DNA of 64,000 nt, from assembly GCF_949987515.2 (NCBI RefSeq), contig NC_082696.1, forward strand, positions 2,007,501 through 2,071,500, read 5' to 3'. This DNA comes from Delphinus delphis. Its lineage: Eukaryota > Chordata > Mammalia > Artiodactyla > Delphinidae. The stretch's first letter is position 1, and every line of letters begins with the position of its first letter. The notes beneath the pieces were generated by a model, which did no database searches, had not been told where the DNA came from, and was given only the letters and a program-made list of their open reading frames with translations. Below are positions 48,341 to 58,955 of this stretch, one piece after another. The translations under genes were made by a program, and so were the position numbers.

Positions 48341-49320
48341 CCGGCAATAGAATCTGAGCTTTGACAGAACACTAGGCGTTTTGAAAATGTGTCTCCACCA
48401 CTGAGCTTGAGAGCTTCCCAGTACTTAAGAGTTTTCTAGTCAGTGATGATATTAACAATGGGATCGTTTTATATTGTTTAAAGAAATGTACCAACATGTG
48501 GAAAACCCACACAGCTCAGTGAACCAGTATTCTCCAAACGGTCAATGCACGGCGGCACAAAACCACGCATGCGTACAAGACCCATTCCGAGTGCAAAACA
48601 GACAAATGGATCTTAATGTAACAGAATATGAAAAATATTTAAAACAATCTTCCAAAGGAGAACTGTGTACCAGAAATGAAAATACTTAGGTTCAAACCAG
48701 AAATCTTCATATAACTGATTCTTACTTTTATTACCAATGTCTCTTAAAAATAATCACCCCAATAATCCCCCCAAGTACTTGCCAACACAAAAATTCATTA
48801 AAGTGAAAAATCTAATGTAACGTAAACTAAGAACCCATTAAGGAGCTCATGTAAAATCATGGTATATTGTAAACTTACGTCAAACCACGGTAGATTTCAC
48901 AAGCATTTCTCTACAAGTCTGGAGCACTCAGAAATTTATTCAGATAATATCAATACCTACCTAAAAATAATGTATTTGAAAGACACCTTCCCAAGGTACA
49001 CATTTTATACCAAGTATGAATACAGGAAGAGTCACGCATGTTAAGAATACACTGGTTTTTAAACATCTGATCGTGTCCAACGGTGACTGTATTGCTGCTC
49101 ACGTTTCATTTTCTCTACTCAACATATGGAACTAGACCAGATTCAAAGCAAGAGGGGAGAAAACTGGCAACCTCCAGCCTCAGTACCAAAAGCTGGTAAC
49201 AGCAGCACAAAAAGAAATTATAAGAGAGAAATTCTGTTAGTTCTCCTGCAAAAATCAGGAAATAGAAAGTATAATAAGTAAGTCACCATGGAAAGTACCA
49301 CTATTAGCAAACAAGGGTAA
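48341..49320. other. Intron 1 stretch, AT-rich
   Basis: Nothing recognised. Confidence 0.5.
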
Positions 49321-49338
49321 AGAGAAGGTACAGTGTTG

Positions 49339-49502
49339 GGGCTTCCCTGGTGGCGCAGCGGTTGAGAGTCCGCCTGCCGATGCAGGGGACACGGGTTCGT
49401 GCCCCGGTCCGGGAGGATCCCACATGCCGCGGAGCGGCTGGGCCCGTGAGCCATGGCCGCTGAGCCTGCGCGTACCGCAGAAAAAAAAAAAAAAAAAAAA
49501 AA
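49339..49502 (+). mobile_element. CHR-type SINE (short form) with internal deletion
   Basis: The head and middle are normal up to GAGCCTGCGCG at about 49472. The text then jumps directly to TACCGCAG and the A tail, omitting about 50 bp found in sister copies. Both sides of the missing segment normally end in GCG, so a microhomology deletion is likely. Flanks share AGAGAAGGTACA / AGAGAGGGTACA, a probable imperfect duplication. Confidence 0.9.
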
Positions 49503-50540
49503 GAGAGAGAGGGTACATTCTTTAAAGGAACAAATGGTTTAAATTTGCCAAAACCAAAGTCTGATTTTCCTTTAACAGAACATGTGTGAAATCAAGCAAC
49601 AGAGAACTGTAAGCTATGATTCAGAATAAAACACACCAGCTAGACTGCTCTTAACCAATAAAATACCCAAACAATAGTAACGAATGAGCATTTTTTTCTT
49701 GGGTCCTATTTTTGGGGGTCAAGCTCTCTTCTACTCTGAATAACAGTGAAACTCTCAGGGGGAGTTTTAGGAAGCTGGGCGAGACTTCTCCTTTGGAAGC
49801 ACCTGTCCCACTGTTTGTACTGCCCGACAGTAGCAGAACCAGATTCAACAGTGACATGTCCTCTTCCAGTTTACTCCGTCCAACCGAAATGGAAAATGGC
49901 TTTCTTTAAAAACACAAAGAAGTGAATGATCCTGTCCAGCGTGCCGAGATCAAATGGGCACGAACAGCACTAGTAAAGTCAGGGAATGGAAAAAACAAAC
50001 AATTTAAGCAAGTTCATCTTGTTCACGCCGAAGAGTGAACCTCCCTCACGCCTGTCATCCTGGTGTGATCAGTCGTCACAGCAGTGCTCCACAGGTCAAC
50101 CCAACTATGACGCAGTGACCGCCCTGAGAAAGCAAAGCATGCTGTGTGTATCCAACCTAAAAACACGACGACGCAAACAACAGCGACAGAAGTTCACACC
50201 TTATTTTCTGTAAGTGACACAACTGACTTCTTCCTTAACATTAAACTTCTTTTGAGTGAAAACACAGAAATTTTGGCTATTTTCCAGTCATCGTAAACTA
50301 TTCAATCTCGGTTCCTGTAAATAATTTCATTCATGACACACAATCGTAAAATCCAGATCATCCTTATTGTTTGGGGTCCACTGATACTGGGAAAATACTT
50401 TCCCGGCTTCCACGTGAACTCCTGATACTTCTCTATGAACTTACTTTAACTTTATAAAGCACGTTCACTTTCTGAATTACATGTATTATGGTTCTGGTCA
50501 ATCACCTATGCCAAAATGATAAGTGAGCTTTTATATTTTT
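49503..50540. other. Intron 1 stretch without recognised element
   Basis: No recognised repeat or exon; short overlapping frames only. Confidence 0.5.
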
Positions 50541-50550
50541 ATTGTTGTAG

Positions 50551-50824
50551 AACAAAATCTCAACCAGATGACTTGAGACAGACAGGCCAATACCCCCGCC
50601 CACCAGCCCTCAGCCTGCTTTATTTAGACCCCATCCATGACCCCAAATATAAGGAAAAGCTCCAGCTCGTGCACAGCTCCTGCATAAAGATGGTCCACCT
50701 TGACAGCACGCCCACACCTACCGTCACCTCATACCTGTGGGGCCCTGACTGGGAGCCACCAATGGATTCCCAGGGCCTGCCAGCCTGTCAGTGTCAGCCA
50801 ACGCCTGGGACACGCCCAGACCTG
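50551..50824 (+). other. Candidate exon-like segment, plus strand, unidentified
   Basis: A 274-nt segment with a T-rich tract and AG acceptor (TTTTTATTGTTGTAG|AAC) and a strong donor (CTG|GTAAGT). It is open throughout in one plus-strand frame, reading for example DLRQTGQYPRPPALSLLYLD. GC content is higher than in its flanks. I do not recognise a family. It could be part of an old LTR or other repeat, a non-coding antisense exon, or chance. It is not an AFDN exon, since it runs on the opposite strand. Confidence 0.25.
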
Positions 50825-51616
50825 GTAAGTGGGGTCTGTGGGATCTGGCTCACTGCTTAGTATCTAACTTACAAACGTAAGTATAGGTCACCGTCCTAGG
50901 CACCGTCAAGGTGAACGAGCGTATCCGAAATACAGTCAGCCAGGAAGCTAATAGCAACAGCAAACTTCTGAACCAAAATCAACAGGCTCTACCTAACCTG
51001 AAAATAATGTTCAATTAAGAGGTCAGTTTAATTTCCATAAATATTATTCATATATACATTTTATGTATAATAAAGGAAAGCAAGCTAATATCAAAATAAC
51101 TGCTATATTATTTATTAGCATTTTCTGATATTACACCCAAGTTCAAGTCTGGTAAAACTGTTTATAAACAAATTAATCTACGCCACCAGAATAATGACCA
51201 ACCACTAATAATAATGCTTTATACACTACAACTGCTCAATTAAATCCTTAATGACATAACCCTAAACCTTGTTCTCTTCAACACCCCACCAACTTGGTAC
51301 CATATCCTGATCTTCTGCAAATCAAACTTTTTCATGAATATGAAAGAACCACTTTTGCTATTCTACTATTAACCACAATCAAAAATTGATAGTTCTAGAA
51401 AAGCCTACACTTACAACACTTACGTTCCATTAAGTCTATAAATTGCATAAAGTAAAATTATTTTTCATTGTCAGGAGCACAGCAAAGTGAAGCTAGTCAA
51501 GATGCCGCTTCAGTTACAAGGTAAGGAAACAACGTGACACAGAGCCTGGATCTCATACCCACAAGCACACACCCACAAACATAAACTGCAACCAATTACT
51601 ACAGGAAAAAAAAGTA
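50825..51616. other. Intron 1 stretch, AT-rich
   Basis: Nothing recognised. Confidence 0.5.
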
Positions 51617-51618
51617 AA

Positions 51619-51824
51619 GTTTTTTTTTTTTGCGGTACGCGGGCCTCTCCCTGTCGTGGCCTCTCCCGTTGCGGAGCACAGGCTCTGGACGCGCATGCTC
51701 AGCGGTCATGACTCACGGCTCCGCGGCATGTGGGATCTTCCCGGACCGGGGCACGAACCCGTGTCCCCTGCATCCCCTGCATCGGCAGGTGAACTCTCAA
51801 CCACCGCGCCACGAGGGAAGCCCT
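51619..51824 (-). mobile_element. CHR-type SINE (short form), rearranged
   Basis: Reverse-complement SINE starting with a T-run (tail) at 51619 and ending GGGAAGCCC (head). Relative to other copies it lacks about 10 bp in the GGGCCCAGCCG region and has a 10-bp tandem duplication CCCTGCATCCCCTGCAT near the head. No clear target-site duplication. Confidence 0.92.
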
Positions 51825-52489
51825 AAAGATTTTTTTAAAAGGAGCAGAGATACCTATAAATACTAAAAACACATCACTGGCAACTGCCTATCTCATTATA
51901 CATTACTCACCAGAAATACAGACCTTCTAACGTACCAACGTTTAATAATACAACTGTTGTTTTCAAACTAGTTTCGAATATAGTTAAGTTGTATGATAAA
52001 GCATAGTTACAACCTAAGCATTAGTCTGAAATAGAGATTTAGCTCTAAATTATGCAATTACTACTACTTCATCTGAAGACTGCCTACTCCACCTCCGCTG
52101 ACAAACTTCAAGTTATTTTTTACACACACCTCTGGGTGCTGTGAATCACCACATTACTTCTCAAGATTAATCAGAATATTAAAATAGAACATATTTACCT
52201 TTAATAAAGAATATATGGGTATCCACACAAATTCTAGGTTACTTTTTTCCCATCAATGCAAAATAAAGGCAATGAATTCAATAAGTAATAAAACAAATGA
52301 CTTTAAGAAATGTCTCATGAAGTGGTCAACTACCTAGCATGGTTTTTGCATTTAGGTGTAAACTTTATGCAAAAGAGTAAGACTTGAAAAGATAAATCTT
52401 TAAGATCCTAAAAGACAATTTCACTAAGTTTTAAAAAAGCATGTATCTTATTTTGTCAAGAATAAAGGTACACACGAAGGAAGCCATAT
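51825..52489. other. Intron 1 stretch, AT-rich
   Basis: Nothing recognised. Confidence 0.5.
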
Positions 52490-52740
52490 TCAGTATTCTT
52501 TCCACAAAATATTTGCTGAGCACCTACCATGTGACAGCCATAAAACTGTTTAAAACAATAAAACTCTAAGCTCCTGCCTTCATGCAATCAGAGAGGGATT
52601 CAGACAAACCAACGGCTATAATAACAAAACTGGGATAAGTTAAACAACAGAACACCAAAAAACAACACGGAGACCTTTGGGTAACTAGAGAAGCCCTCAT
52701 CTGAGGAGGTAATGAGATTAGGAACAAGAACTCTGCCATA
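52490..52740 (-). mobile_element. Possible L2 relic
   Basis: AATATTTGCTGAGCACCTAC, CATGTGACAGCC, AAGCTCCTGCCTTCATGCAA, GAAGCCCTCATCTGAGGAGG follow the wording of reverse-complement L2. Short and decayed. Confidence 0.45.
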
Positions 52741-54840
52741 ATAAATAATCAGAAATCCCTAAAGGAAATAAAGACTTAACATCAAAAACAAGAAAAGGAC
52801 AGACAGGACTAAAAAGCTCTCAGAAGCATTTATTATGAGTTATAGTTTCCCATAGTAATCAAGATATTAATTCAGCTTAATATCAATCTCCTGGTGAGAA
52901 AACATCAACTTTAAGTTTAGATCATCAAGTCTCATTTTAAATTCCAAAAGGACCTGGGATCCAGAGAGAGGAAGGGGTTGAAAAATACACAATGATAAAC
53001 TATAACTTGCTTTTTCTTTGGAAGCCCTTTAACACACAAAGGTGAATATGAAGCAAACTTAACCAAGTTGATTTTAAAACATATTCTAATGTTCTTTAAA
53101 AGTGAATGTAACACAAAAAGCCAAGTTTATCATCTTCCTAAACACAGACAGTGGTTATCCAAGGCTGCCTGAAACCAATCACAGGTGATCTATAGTTACA
53201 TAATTTGATACCAGATATTGATCACTGTAACCCCCAAAAAAGCAATCAAAAGAAAACAAACCACAACTAAACTCTCATATATGTACATAAGAAAAGATTA
53301 TCCAAATATATACATATAAGGCTTAAATCATATTCCTACAAATCAAATTCTGCAGTAAATTTGCTCAACATCTACTGACCATAATAAAGGCCAATATAAT
53401 GGTTACATTCTTGTAGAAAACTAAGAACAATGACTTGTGATGGACAAATAGAGTAACAATTCATTATTTCTCAGATAGTAAAAAACTGCAGACGACAAAG
53501 TTTAGATAAAGCGAATCGAAACTGTTGGCCTTGAAATAGTGATTTAGAGAATTATTAACTTTAGTTTTTACCTACATCATAATGAAAAATACATGCTAAA
53601 TGCAAAGCTTAAACTTCCAAGACCACAATAAACTTAATAGTATGCAAAGGTTCTCCAGAAAACAAAAAGTAAAGTGTGAACTAGGTATTAGATAATATAA
53701 GAGCTAAGAAAATAACATACAGGTGTTTTAAAAAACCAACTTATTTCATTATGAAGAGCTTTCTAACATAATCCTGGAGAATCATTTCTAAAAACTGGAA
53801 TGTTCAGATATACGTGGGGAGGAAAAACTACTAAATGAAATATATAATCATTCCCCAGAAATGTCCTTTAACTTTTGCTTTGCTTCAACACGTGTGCACA
53901 GCAACTTTTCACCCACAGAATAACTAGGAAAAGAGTAGCTCTCCAAATGAGAGGCCAGTTTTACTTTAATAACTACTCGTATACCTAAAAAAATAGAGAA
54001 AAAGTTTCAATCGAGTGCTTAAAAATAGAATTAATAAAATCAATTAACTAATCTGTTTTTGATTCAGGATTTTTTAAAATGCCAATGCAATTTAAAATCC
54101 CAAAGAGTAAACTGAATTACCTATTACTAAACTGAAAAAATATTCCTTTTCACAACCAGACTTGGGAAATCTCTGAAAAATATATATATATAAATAGGTC
54201 CATCCAAACAGAAAAAAACAACTATCTACCAAAATAATATTTTACATCCGAATTTTTAAAGCCAGAGATAAGAAAAATGAACTCATTATTCTGAAAGACA
54301 ACATAATCCTGAAGGCCAAATTACTGCAGTCACCTTTCAAAAGATGTGCTAATAAGCCTATGAACACTTAACTACATATTATCAATTCGCTTACTAGCAC
54401 CTAACCCATAAAATCATTAGAGAAGACGAGCTGTGAATCAGGAGTAACCCAGCGTCGGTGTTCAAATTGGCAACCTGAACCTAATAATTTATATTAGTGT
54501 TCAACTAAGGAGTAAGATGAATGGCTCTGCCCAGGAAGACAGAAGAAATGGATCTTTCCCACCACAGGCAAAATCAAGACGCTGAAAAGGTGAAGGTCAA
54601 GTTTACTCAGAAATATAAACTGGAGTTTAATGATAGGGATTAAATTTCATGAGAATGTTCAAATTTGCCAAACAGTATTGCTGCCCAAAAGCTGGCATTT
54701 TAGTAAATAATACTAACTTTGAACTACCTACTACAACAAATCAGAAACAGATGCTATTAAAATAATTTCCTAAGAGGACGTAAATCCTCTGTAAGGTGTA
54801 TTTCGCGTGGCTAAAGTCTGTGCAACTACAGCCTGAGCGC
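52741..54840. other. Intron 1 stretch, AT-rich
   Basis: About 2.1 kb of AT-rich sequence with no recognised repeat or exon, ending abruptly at the GC-rich promoter domain. Confidence 0.55.
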
Positions 54841-55064
54841 TAGCTGGGATGAATCGGTTTTCAGGGTCCCTCCCTGACCCTCACCTCCACTCCCATCCCC
54901 CACCTCCCCCAGACCGGCGGATGGGGACCAAACCTATTTTTTTTGTTGTTTTTTTTAACTGTTGGGAACTCTTTCAGCAGCTTTGCTATAAACAACTACC
55001 ATTGTCCCAGGCCGAGAGCAAGAGAGATTTCCTCCTTTTCCAGGAGCACGCCCAGGACCAGCCA

Positions 55065-55312
55065 CCACCACCCCCCCGTCCAGCCCCTCCCCCAGTCCCT
55101 CCCCCTCCCTCGATCTCCCCCCCCGTCCAGGCCCCCTCCCCCAGCCCAGCCCCCCTCCCCCTCCCTCGATCGTCCCCCCCCACCCCCAGCCCAGGTCCTC
55201 TGCCCCACCCCCTCCCTCGATCTTCCCCCCGCCCGGTCCGGGCCCCCTCCCCCAGCCCAGGTCTCCTCCCCCCCTCCCTCCCCTCCCCCTCCCCCTCTCC
55301 AGCCTGGGTCAC
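55065..55312. repeat. C-rich (plus) / G-rich (minus) minisatellite in intron 1
   Basis: Imperfect tandem array of ~50-bp units containing CCCTCCCTCGATC (three clear copies) and CCCCCTCCCCCAGCCCAG. On the AFDN sense strand it is a series of closely spaced G-runs of 3-8, about 470-720 nt downstream of the exon 1 donor. Long proline-rich or glycine-rich frames through it are compositional artefacts. Confidence 0.9.
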
Positions 55313-55779
55313 CGCGGACGCGCGCACGGCCGGCGCGGGGAGGGGCGCCCTCCCGTCCACCTGAGCGCAGGCAGCGAATGGGAGGAAACCTTCTTTCCAC
55401 GGGAGTTCAATTCCGGGCCGCGTTATCAGCAGAGCCGCACAATTGGAACAACTATCCCGATATTTACTTTACGCTCCCGGCCGCCAACCCCCAAGTTCCA
55501 AACCCACCGCGGCGGCCGCGGTCACATGCTCGCGCGTCCCGGTGACAAAGGTCCGCGGGCCCGGGCCGAGCGCCGCGACCCCGGCTGCGGGCGGGGAGAC
55601 CCGCGAAAGACGTCCCCGCCACGCCCGCCTCCCCCGCCCCCCGCCGGGGCACAGGTGACCGCGCTCCGCCCGCGCCCGGCGCGGCCACCCCGGGTCCGGG
55701 GGCGCGGCCGGCGCGGGAGGGGGTCCCGGGGGGCGGAAGGGCGTCGCCGGGGAGGGGGGGACCCCGGCCGGCTGCGTAC

Positions 55780-55884
55780 CTCGGTGGGCTGGCTGATCTC
55801 GAACAGGTCCAGCCGGTTGGCGTTCCAGTGCTGGATGATGTCGGCCAGCTTCCGCCGCTCCTCGTCGCGGCCGCCCGCCGACAT
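55780..55884 (-). CDS. AFDN: AFDN exon 1, coding part (start codon)
   Basis: Encodes residues 1-35: MSAGGRDEERRKLADIIQHW, then NANRLDLFEISQPTE. The ATG at 55884-55882 has A at -3 (GGAGGATGT), a good context. The donor is GAG|GTACGC, leaving in phase 0. The only difference from human afadin that I recall is Gln at position 18. This N-terminal helix precedes the first RA domain, and the exon is the part lost in known KMT2A::AFDN fusions. Longer minus-strand frames that start further upstream use GTG, lie in other frames, and are not the protein. Confidence 0.98.
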
Positions 55885-56290
55885 CCTCCGGCCGCGCTCG
55901 CCCGCCCGCCCGGGCCGCCGCGGGGTCGGGGCCGGGTCGGGGTCGGGCGGGGGGCCACGCGCCTAGGTCTGCGGGCCCGGCTCGGGGCTCGGCCCCGCCG
56001 GCCGGCGCCCCGCGCTCCCGGCTCCCGGCTCCGCGCGCCCGGTTCCGCGCTCCCGGCTCCGCGGCCGCGTCCGGCCGCCTCAGCTCTCGAGCTCTCGGGC
56101 TCCGCGGGCTCCTCAACCGCCTCCACCGGCCCCGCTCCCCGCCGCAGCCGCCTGCCCGCCCCGCGTCAGCCCGCCGGCCGGTGTGTGCCCCGAGCGCCCG
56201 CCCGCACGCGCCGCCGCCCCGCCCGCCGTGCGCGCCCCCGCGCCCGCGCGCCCGCGCCCGCACCTCCGGCCTCCGCTAGGTGATGCTGCG
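55885..56290 (-). promoter_or_regulatory. AFDN: AFDN 5' UTR and core promoter region
   Basis: Sense-strand sequence immediately upstream of the ATG. It contains no ATG at all; the first one on the sense strand is about 845 bp upstream (plus-strand CAT at 56730). The leader should therefore lack upstream AUGs wherever transcription starts within this span. Short direct repeats of GCTCCCGGCTC occur at about 56005-56065. The end point is arbitrary. Confidence 0.65.
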
Positions 56291-56329
56291 CCCGCCTGCG
56301 CGCCGCGCCGCCCGCCGGGCGGGGCTGGC

Positions 56330-56660
56330 TTCCGACGGTCGGTACCGGGTCCGACTGGTGAGCCAGGTTCGGACCGTATCGGGTTCGAGCGGACGGTACC
56401 GGGTCAGACGGGCGGGCGGCCGGGTTCGGACGGTACCGGGTTCAGACGGGCGGTACCAGGTCCGACCGGTGGGCGGGGTTCGGATGGGCGGTACTGGTCC
56501 GACTAGGGGGCCAGGTTCGGACGGTGGGTTCAGACGGGCGGGCTGGGTTCGTATGGTACCGTGTGGGGACGGGTGGTATCGGATCCAGCTAGTGGGCGGA
56601 GTTCGGACGGGCGCTGCCGGGTCAGACGAGCGGGCCAGGTTCGGCTGGGCGCGCTGGGCC
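56330..56660. repeat. GC-rich VNTR upstream of AFDN
   Basis: Imperfect tandem array with unit cores GGTTCGGACGGTACCGGGTC and AGACGGGCGG..., total about 330 bp. GGTTCGGA or close variants recur about every 20-45 bp together with GGTACC sites. It lies about 450-780 bp upstream of the AFDN ATG. Open frames on both strands read repetitive Arg/Thr/Gly/Pro patterns and are not genes. Confidence 0.9.
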
Positions 56661-56720
56661 GTGGAGGCCGCAGGACTGGGACTCGCAGAGCCCCTCTGGG
56701 CGCTGATCGCACGGGGCCCC

Positions 56721-58797
56721 GCAGCGCCCCATGCCCGTGTGGGCTCTGGGGTGACTCCCGTCTGCTGGGCCTTCCTTCCGAGGGGGGGCGCGTCTGTCGT
56801 GGCGCTGCGGGTCCCCCCGCCCCGGGGCTGGGCCCCCACGTCGGTGTTGGTCCCACGGTGTCCGGTCGGAGCGGCCTCCTGGCTGCGTGTGGATCAGAAA
56901 ACACGTCTTCTCGCAGGACCAGGTTGCAGCCTTAGGTGACGGGGTCCCTCGAGGTGCCCCCGGGCGCGGGGAGATGCTGCCTTTCCACAGCGCTAGAGCC
57001 TCCGAGTGTCCCGGTGCCTCTGCAGACCTAACATTCATTTCAGCAGCAAGTTTCGTCCATTTTAGGAATATTTATTTCATTAGGTGTTTTCTCTTTAATT
57101 CTCCTCCCCCCCGTCGCCCCCCGCCAAAAAAAAAAAAAACAAATTTGGCAGCAGAACACCTGCCAGCAGACATTTATTTCCCCCGTGCAGTGCTGGGCCA
57201 GGTGAAGTCAGTCTCCTGTGTTATCTGTGATGTGTTGCAACAAAAACCTTCATCTCTGAAATACCACAGCTAAGTGATGAAAACAGTGAGCTACATTTGA
57301 CAAAGCCTCTTTATTTTTGTCATTGTCTTTTCCAGTGTGAGGTGATTTTTCCCTCCACCAGTTGGATTTCTTCTCTTCTGGGAAAGACGAGAATTCTACC
57401 ATCCCTGCTGGGTTCTGTCTTCAGCTCTCTTTTCTGCGGCACTAGTACAGTTCAGCTTCATAAGGAGGCTTTTCAGCAGAGAAGCCTGCGGGGTTGAACC
57501 AGTGCCATGGGGGAATGAATTCTTCAATAGATCTCCAGCCTCCTTTCTCAAAATTAAAATGTGGTGACTTGCGGAAAAGCATATGTATATAAACGACACA
57601 TCTGTGTTCTGACATTCTGTTCCTTTATGCTTTTTAGTTCCTGTGCTTCTTTATAGACTCAAGTTGTTTTTTGTTTGGGGATTTTGTTTGTTTGTTTGTT
57701 GTGGTGAACACCACGGTGTCCATACAGCTCAGAACTGTCCAGCTAAGTTCCACACATGCTGTGCGGGTCATCAGCTATAGTGTCAGCTGAATTATAACAG
57801 TAAGAACTTTATTCCTGACTATGCTATTAGCAAGAATGACTTGGCTCTTAGAGCAAAGAATTTGTTTGCAAAGCCGGCAATTAGTTTGCTGGTGTCTGAA
57901 GTAAGTACATGTAGAAAATTTAGTATTGCTAAAAAATAAGTATGGGCTCCCTGCAGTGTTGTTTTTGTAATAAACGTGTGTAGCATACATGAAATGCCTA
58001 CAGTTTGATGCAGGACATGTAGAAGGCTCTAAATCAATGTTAGTCATTATTGTTTTTCTGACTCATGAAAAATCCCCATTGGCATTAGGTGAGAGTGGCG
58101 GATGAGTATACAGTTCATAGTAGGTCCCAACCAACATTAGTTTCTTGACAAAGGTTTAAAAGCAAGGTGAGACCCATAGAATACACATGATTACTAACTC
58201 ATGAAGACTCTTAGAACTGGTACATTTAGGCCATGAAAACCTTCAAGCTAACAAGTTCTTCTACTAATTGTAAGAAATATACTGAGCCATATGTTAATTT
58301 TGTAAGTACACGTGCTATCCATCTTCTATTCTTATGGCACTGCTGAGTTCTGATACGTTTCAGAAATCATATGTAAGTGCTATTCAAGAGATACTGTATA
58401 AAAATTAAGTCACATGGGATTTTTTTATTAAGCCTGCCATGTAGACAGAGGAACTAAGGTGTGGGGTGAGAGACCAGACCGAAGGTAAACAGAGCTTCAT
58501 TGGGTGAGGTTTAAATCAGGTTTTTTAATCTGAGTACCCATTTTAAAAATTTTATTTTGCAGTGTATATATTTACCTTTTGGTTTTCTTTTTCTAAGTAT
58601 TATTTTATTTTTAGCTACACTATTAAGAGCTCCTATTTAAGTCAGCACTGATCTACAAATAGTTCTAAATATCTCTAAAACTTAAACCTACTTAAAACCT
58701 TGCAGTATCATGTAATGGGGATAAATATATAAGAACAAATAAATAATGAAAAATTTTAAATTCTGGTTAAGCTTTGAACATTTAAAAATATTTTTGG
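56721..58797. other. Upstream flank of AFDN, no recognised gene
   Basis: GC content falls to AT-rich by 57100. A short A-run lies at 57125 and a (GTTT)n-like tract at about 57680-57700. Human AFDN has a divergent non-coding transcript here; nothing in this sequence alone proves one. Confidence 0.5.
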
Positions 58798-58955
58798 AAA
58801 CATTATGAAACCCAGCTTCTGAGACCAACCAAATGGAATAAACTTACTCCTGCTGCAGCTTTCACAGGCTCTGGAAAATAGAAAATGCCAGGGAAAAGAT
58901 CAGGAACTTAGTCCTTCTCAGAAGAAAAAAATGGTACAAATATATTAACAATATT
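58798..58955 (+). repeat. Unidentified dispersed repeat, copy A
   Basis: Shares ordered blocks with 60226-60385: CATTA..GAAACC.AG at the start, TTTCACAG.CTC.(G/A)AAAATAG in the middle, GGTACAAATATAT at the end. Family not recognised. Confidence 0.6.

Larger units (their letters stand above)
15717..55779 (-). other. AFDN: AFDN intron 1 (40,063 bp)
   Basis: Starts on the minus strand with GAG|GTACGC at 55780/55779 and ends with TTTTAG at 15717. It is long, phase 0 and filled with layered repeats described in separate entries. Its sequence adjoining exon 1 is part of the GC-rich island. Confidence 0.95.
1..55884 (-). other. AFDN: AFDN gene, 5' portion (exons 1-6 and introns)
   Basis: Afadin is a cytoplasmic scaffold of adherens junctions. 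It links nectins to F-actin and binds Ras/Rap GTPases through two N-terminal RA domains; FHA, DIL, PDZ and actin-binding regions follow in the full protein. Six minus-strand coding exons lie here in the right order, each with AG acceptor and GT donor, and together encode 298 codons. Intron phases are 0, 1, 0, 2, 1 and 0. Intron lengths are 40063, 3194, 1720, 2479 and 7085 bp for introns 1-5; intron 6 leaves the window. The FHA, DIL and PDZ exons are not present. Human KMT2A::AFDN leukaemia fusions are known to join AFDN from about residue 36, which corresponds to the exon 1/2 border seen here. Confidence 0.97.
55310..56720. promoter_or_regulatory. AFDN: CpG island spanning AFDN promoter and exon 1
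   Basis: Very high GC with dense CpG, in sharp contrast to the AT-rich flanks. It surrounds the AFDN start codon and includes many GC-box-like CCCGCCC / GGGGCGG motifs. I see no convincing TATA box. CpG-island promoters of this kind usually initiate broadly and often bidirectionally. The transcription start is not determinable from sequence alone. Large ORFs on both strands here (up to 264 codons) are GC-driven artefacts. Confidence 0.9.

Noticed and set aside
54849..55545. Proline-rich plus-strand frames (171 and 200 codons) near the promoter
   Set aside because: They simply translate the C-rich minisatellite; three overlapping frames are open together and no known protein is resembled.
55464..56263. 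Minus-strand frames of 220 and 264 codons overlapping the AFDN start region
   Set aside because: They begin at non-ATG codons, lie in frames different from AFDN and consist of Arg/Ala/Gly/Pro-rich low-complexity peptides from the CpG island.
56280..56939. 219-codon plus-strand frame and 187-codon minus-strand frame over the VNTR
   Set aside because: Both strands are open because of GC-rich tandem units. The peptides are repetitive Arg/Thr/Gly patterns without a domain or a credible start.
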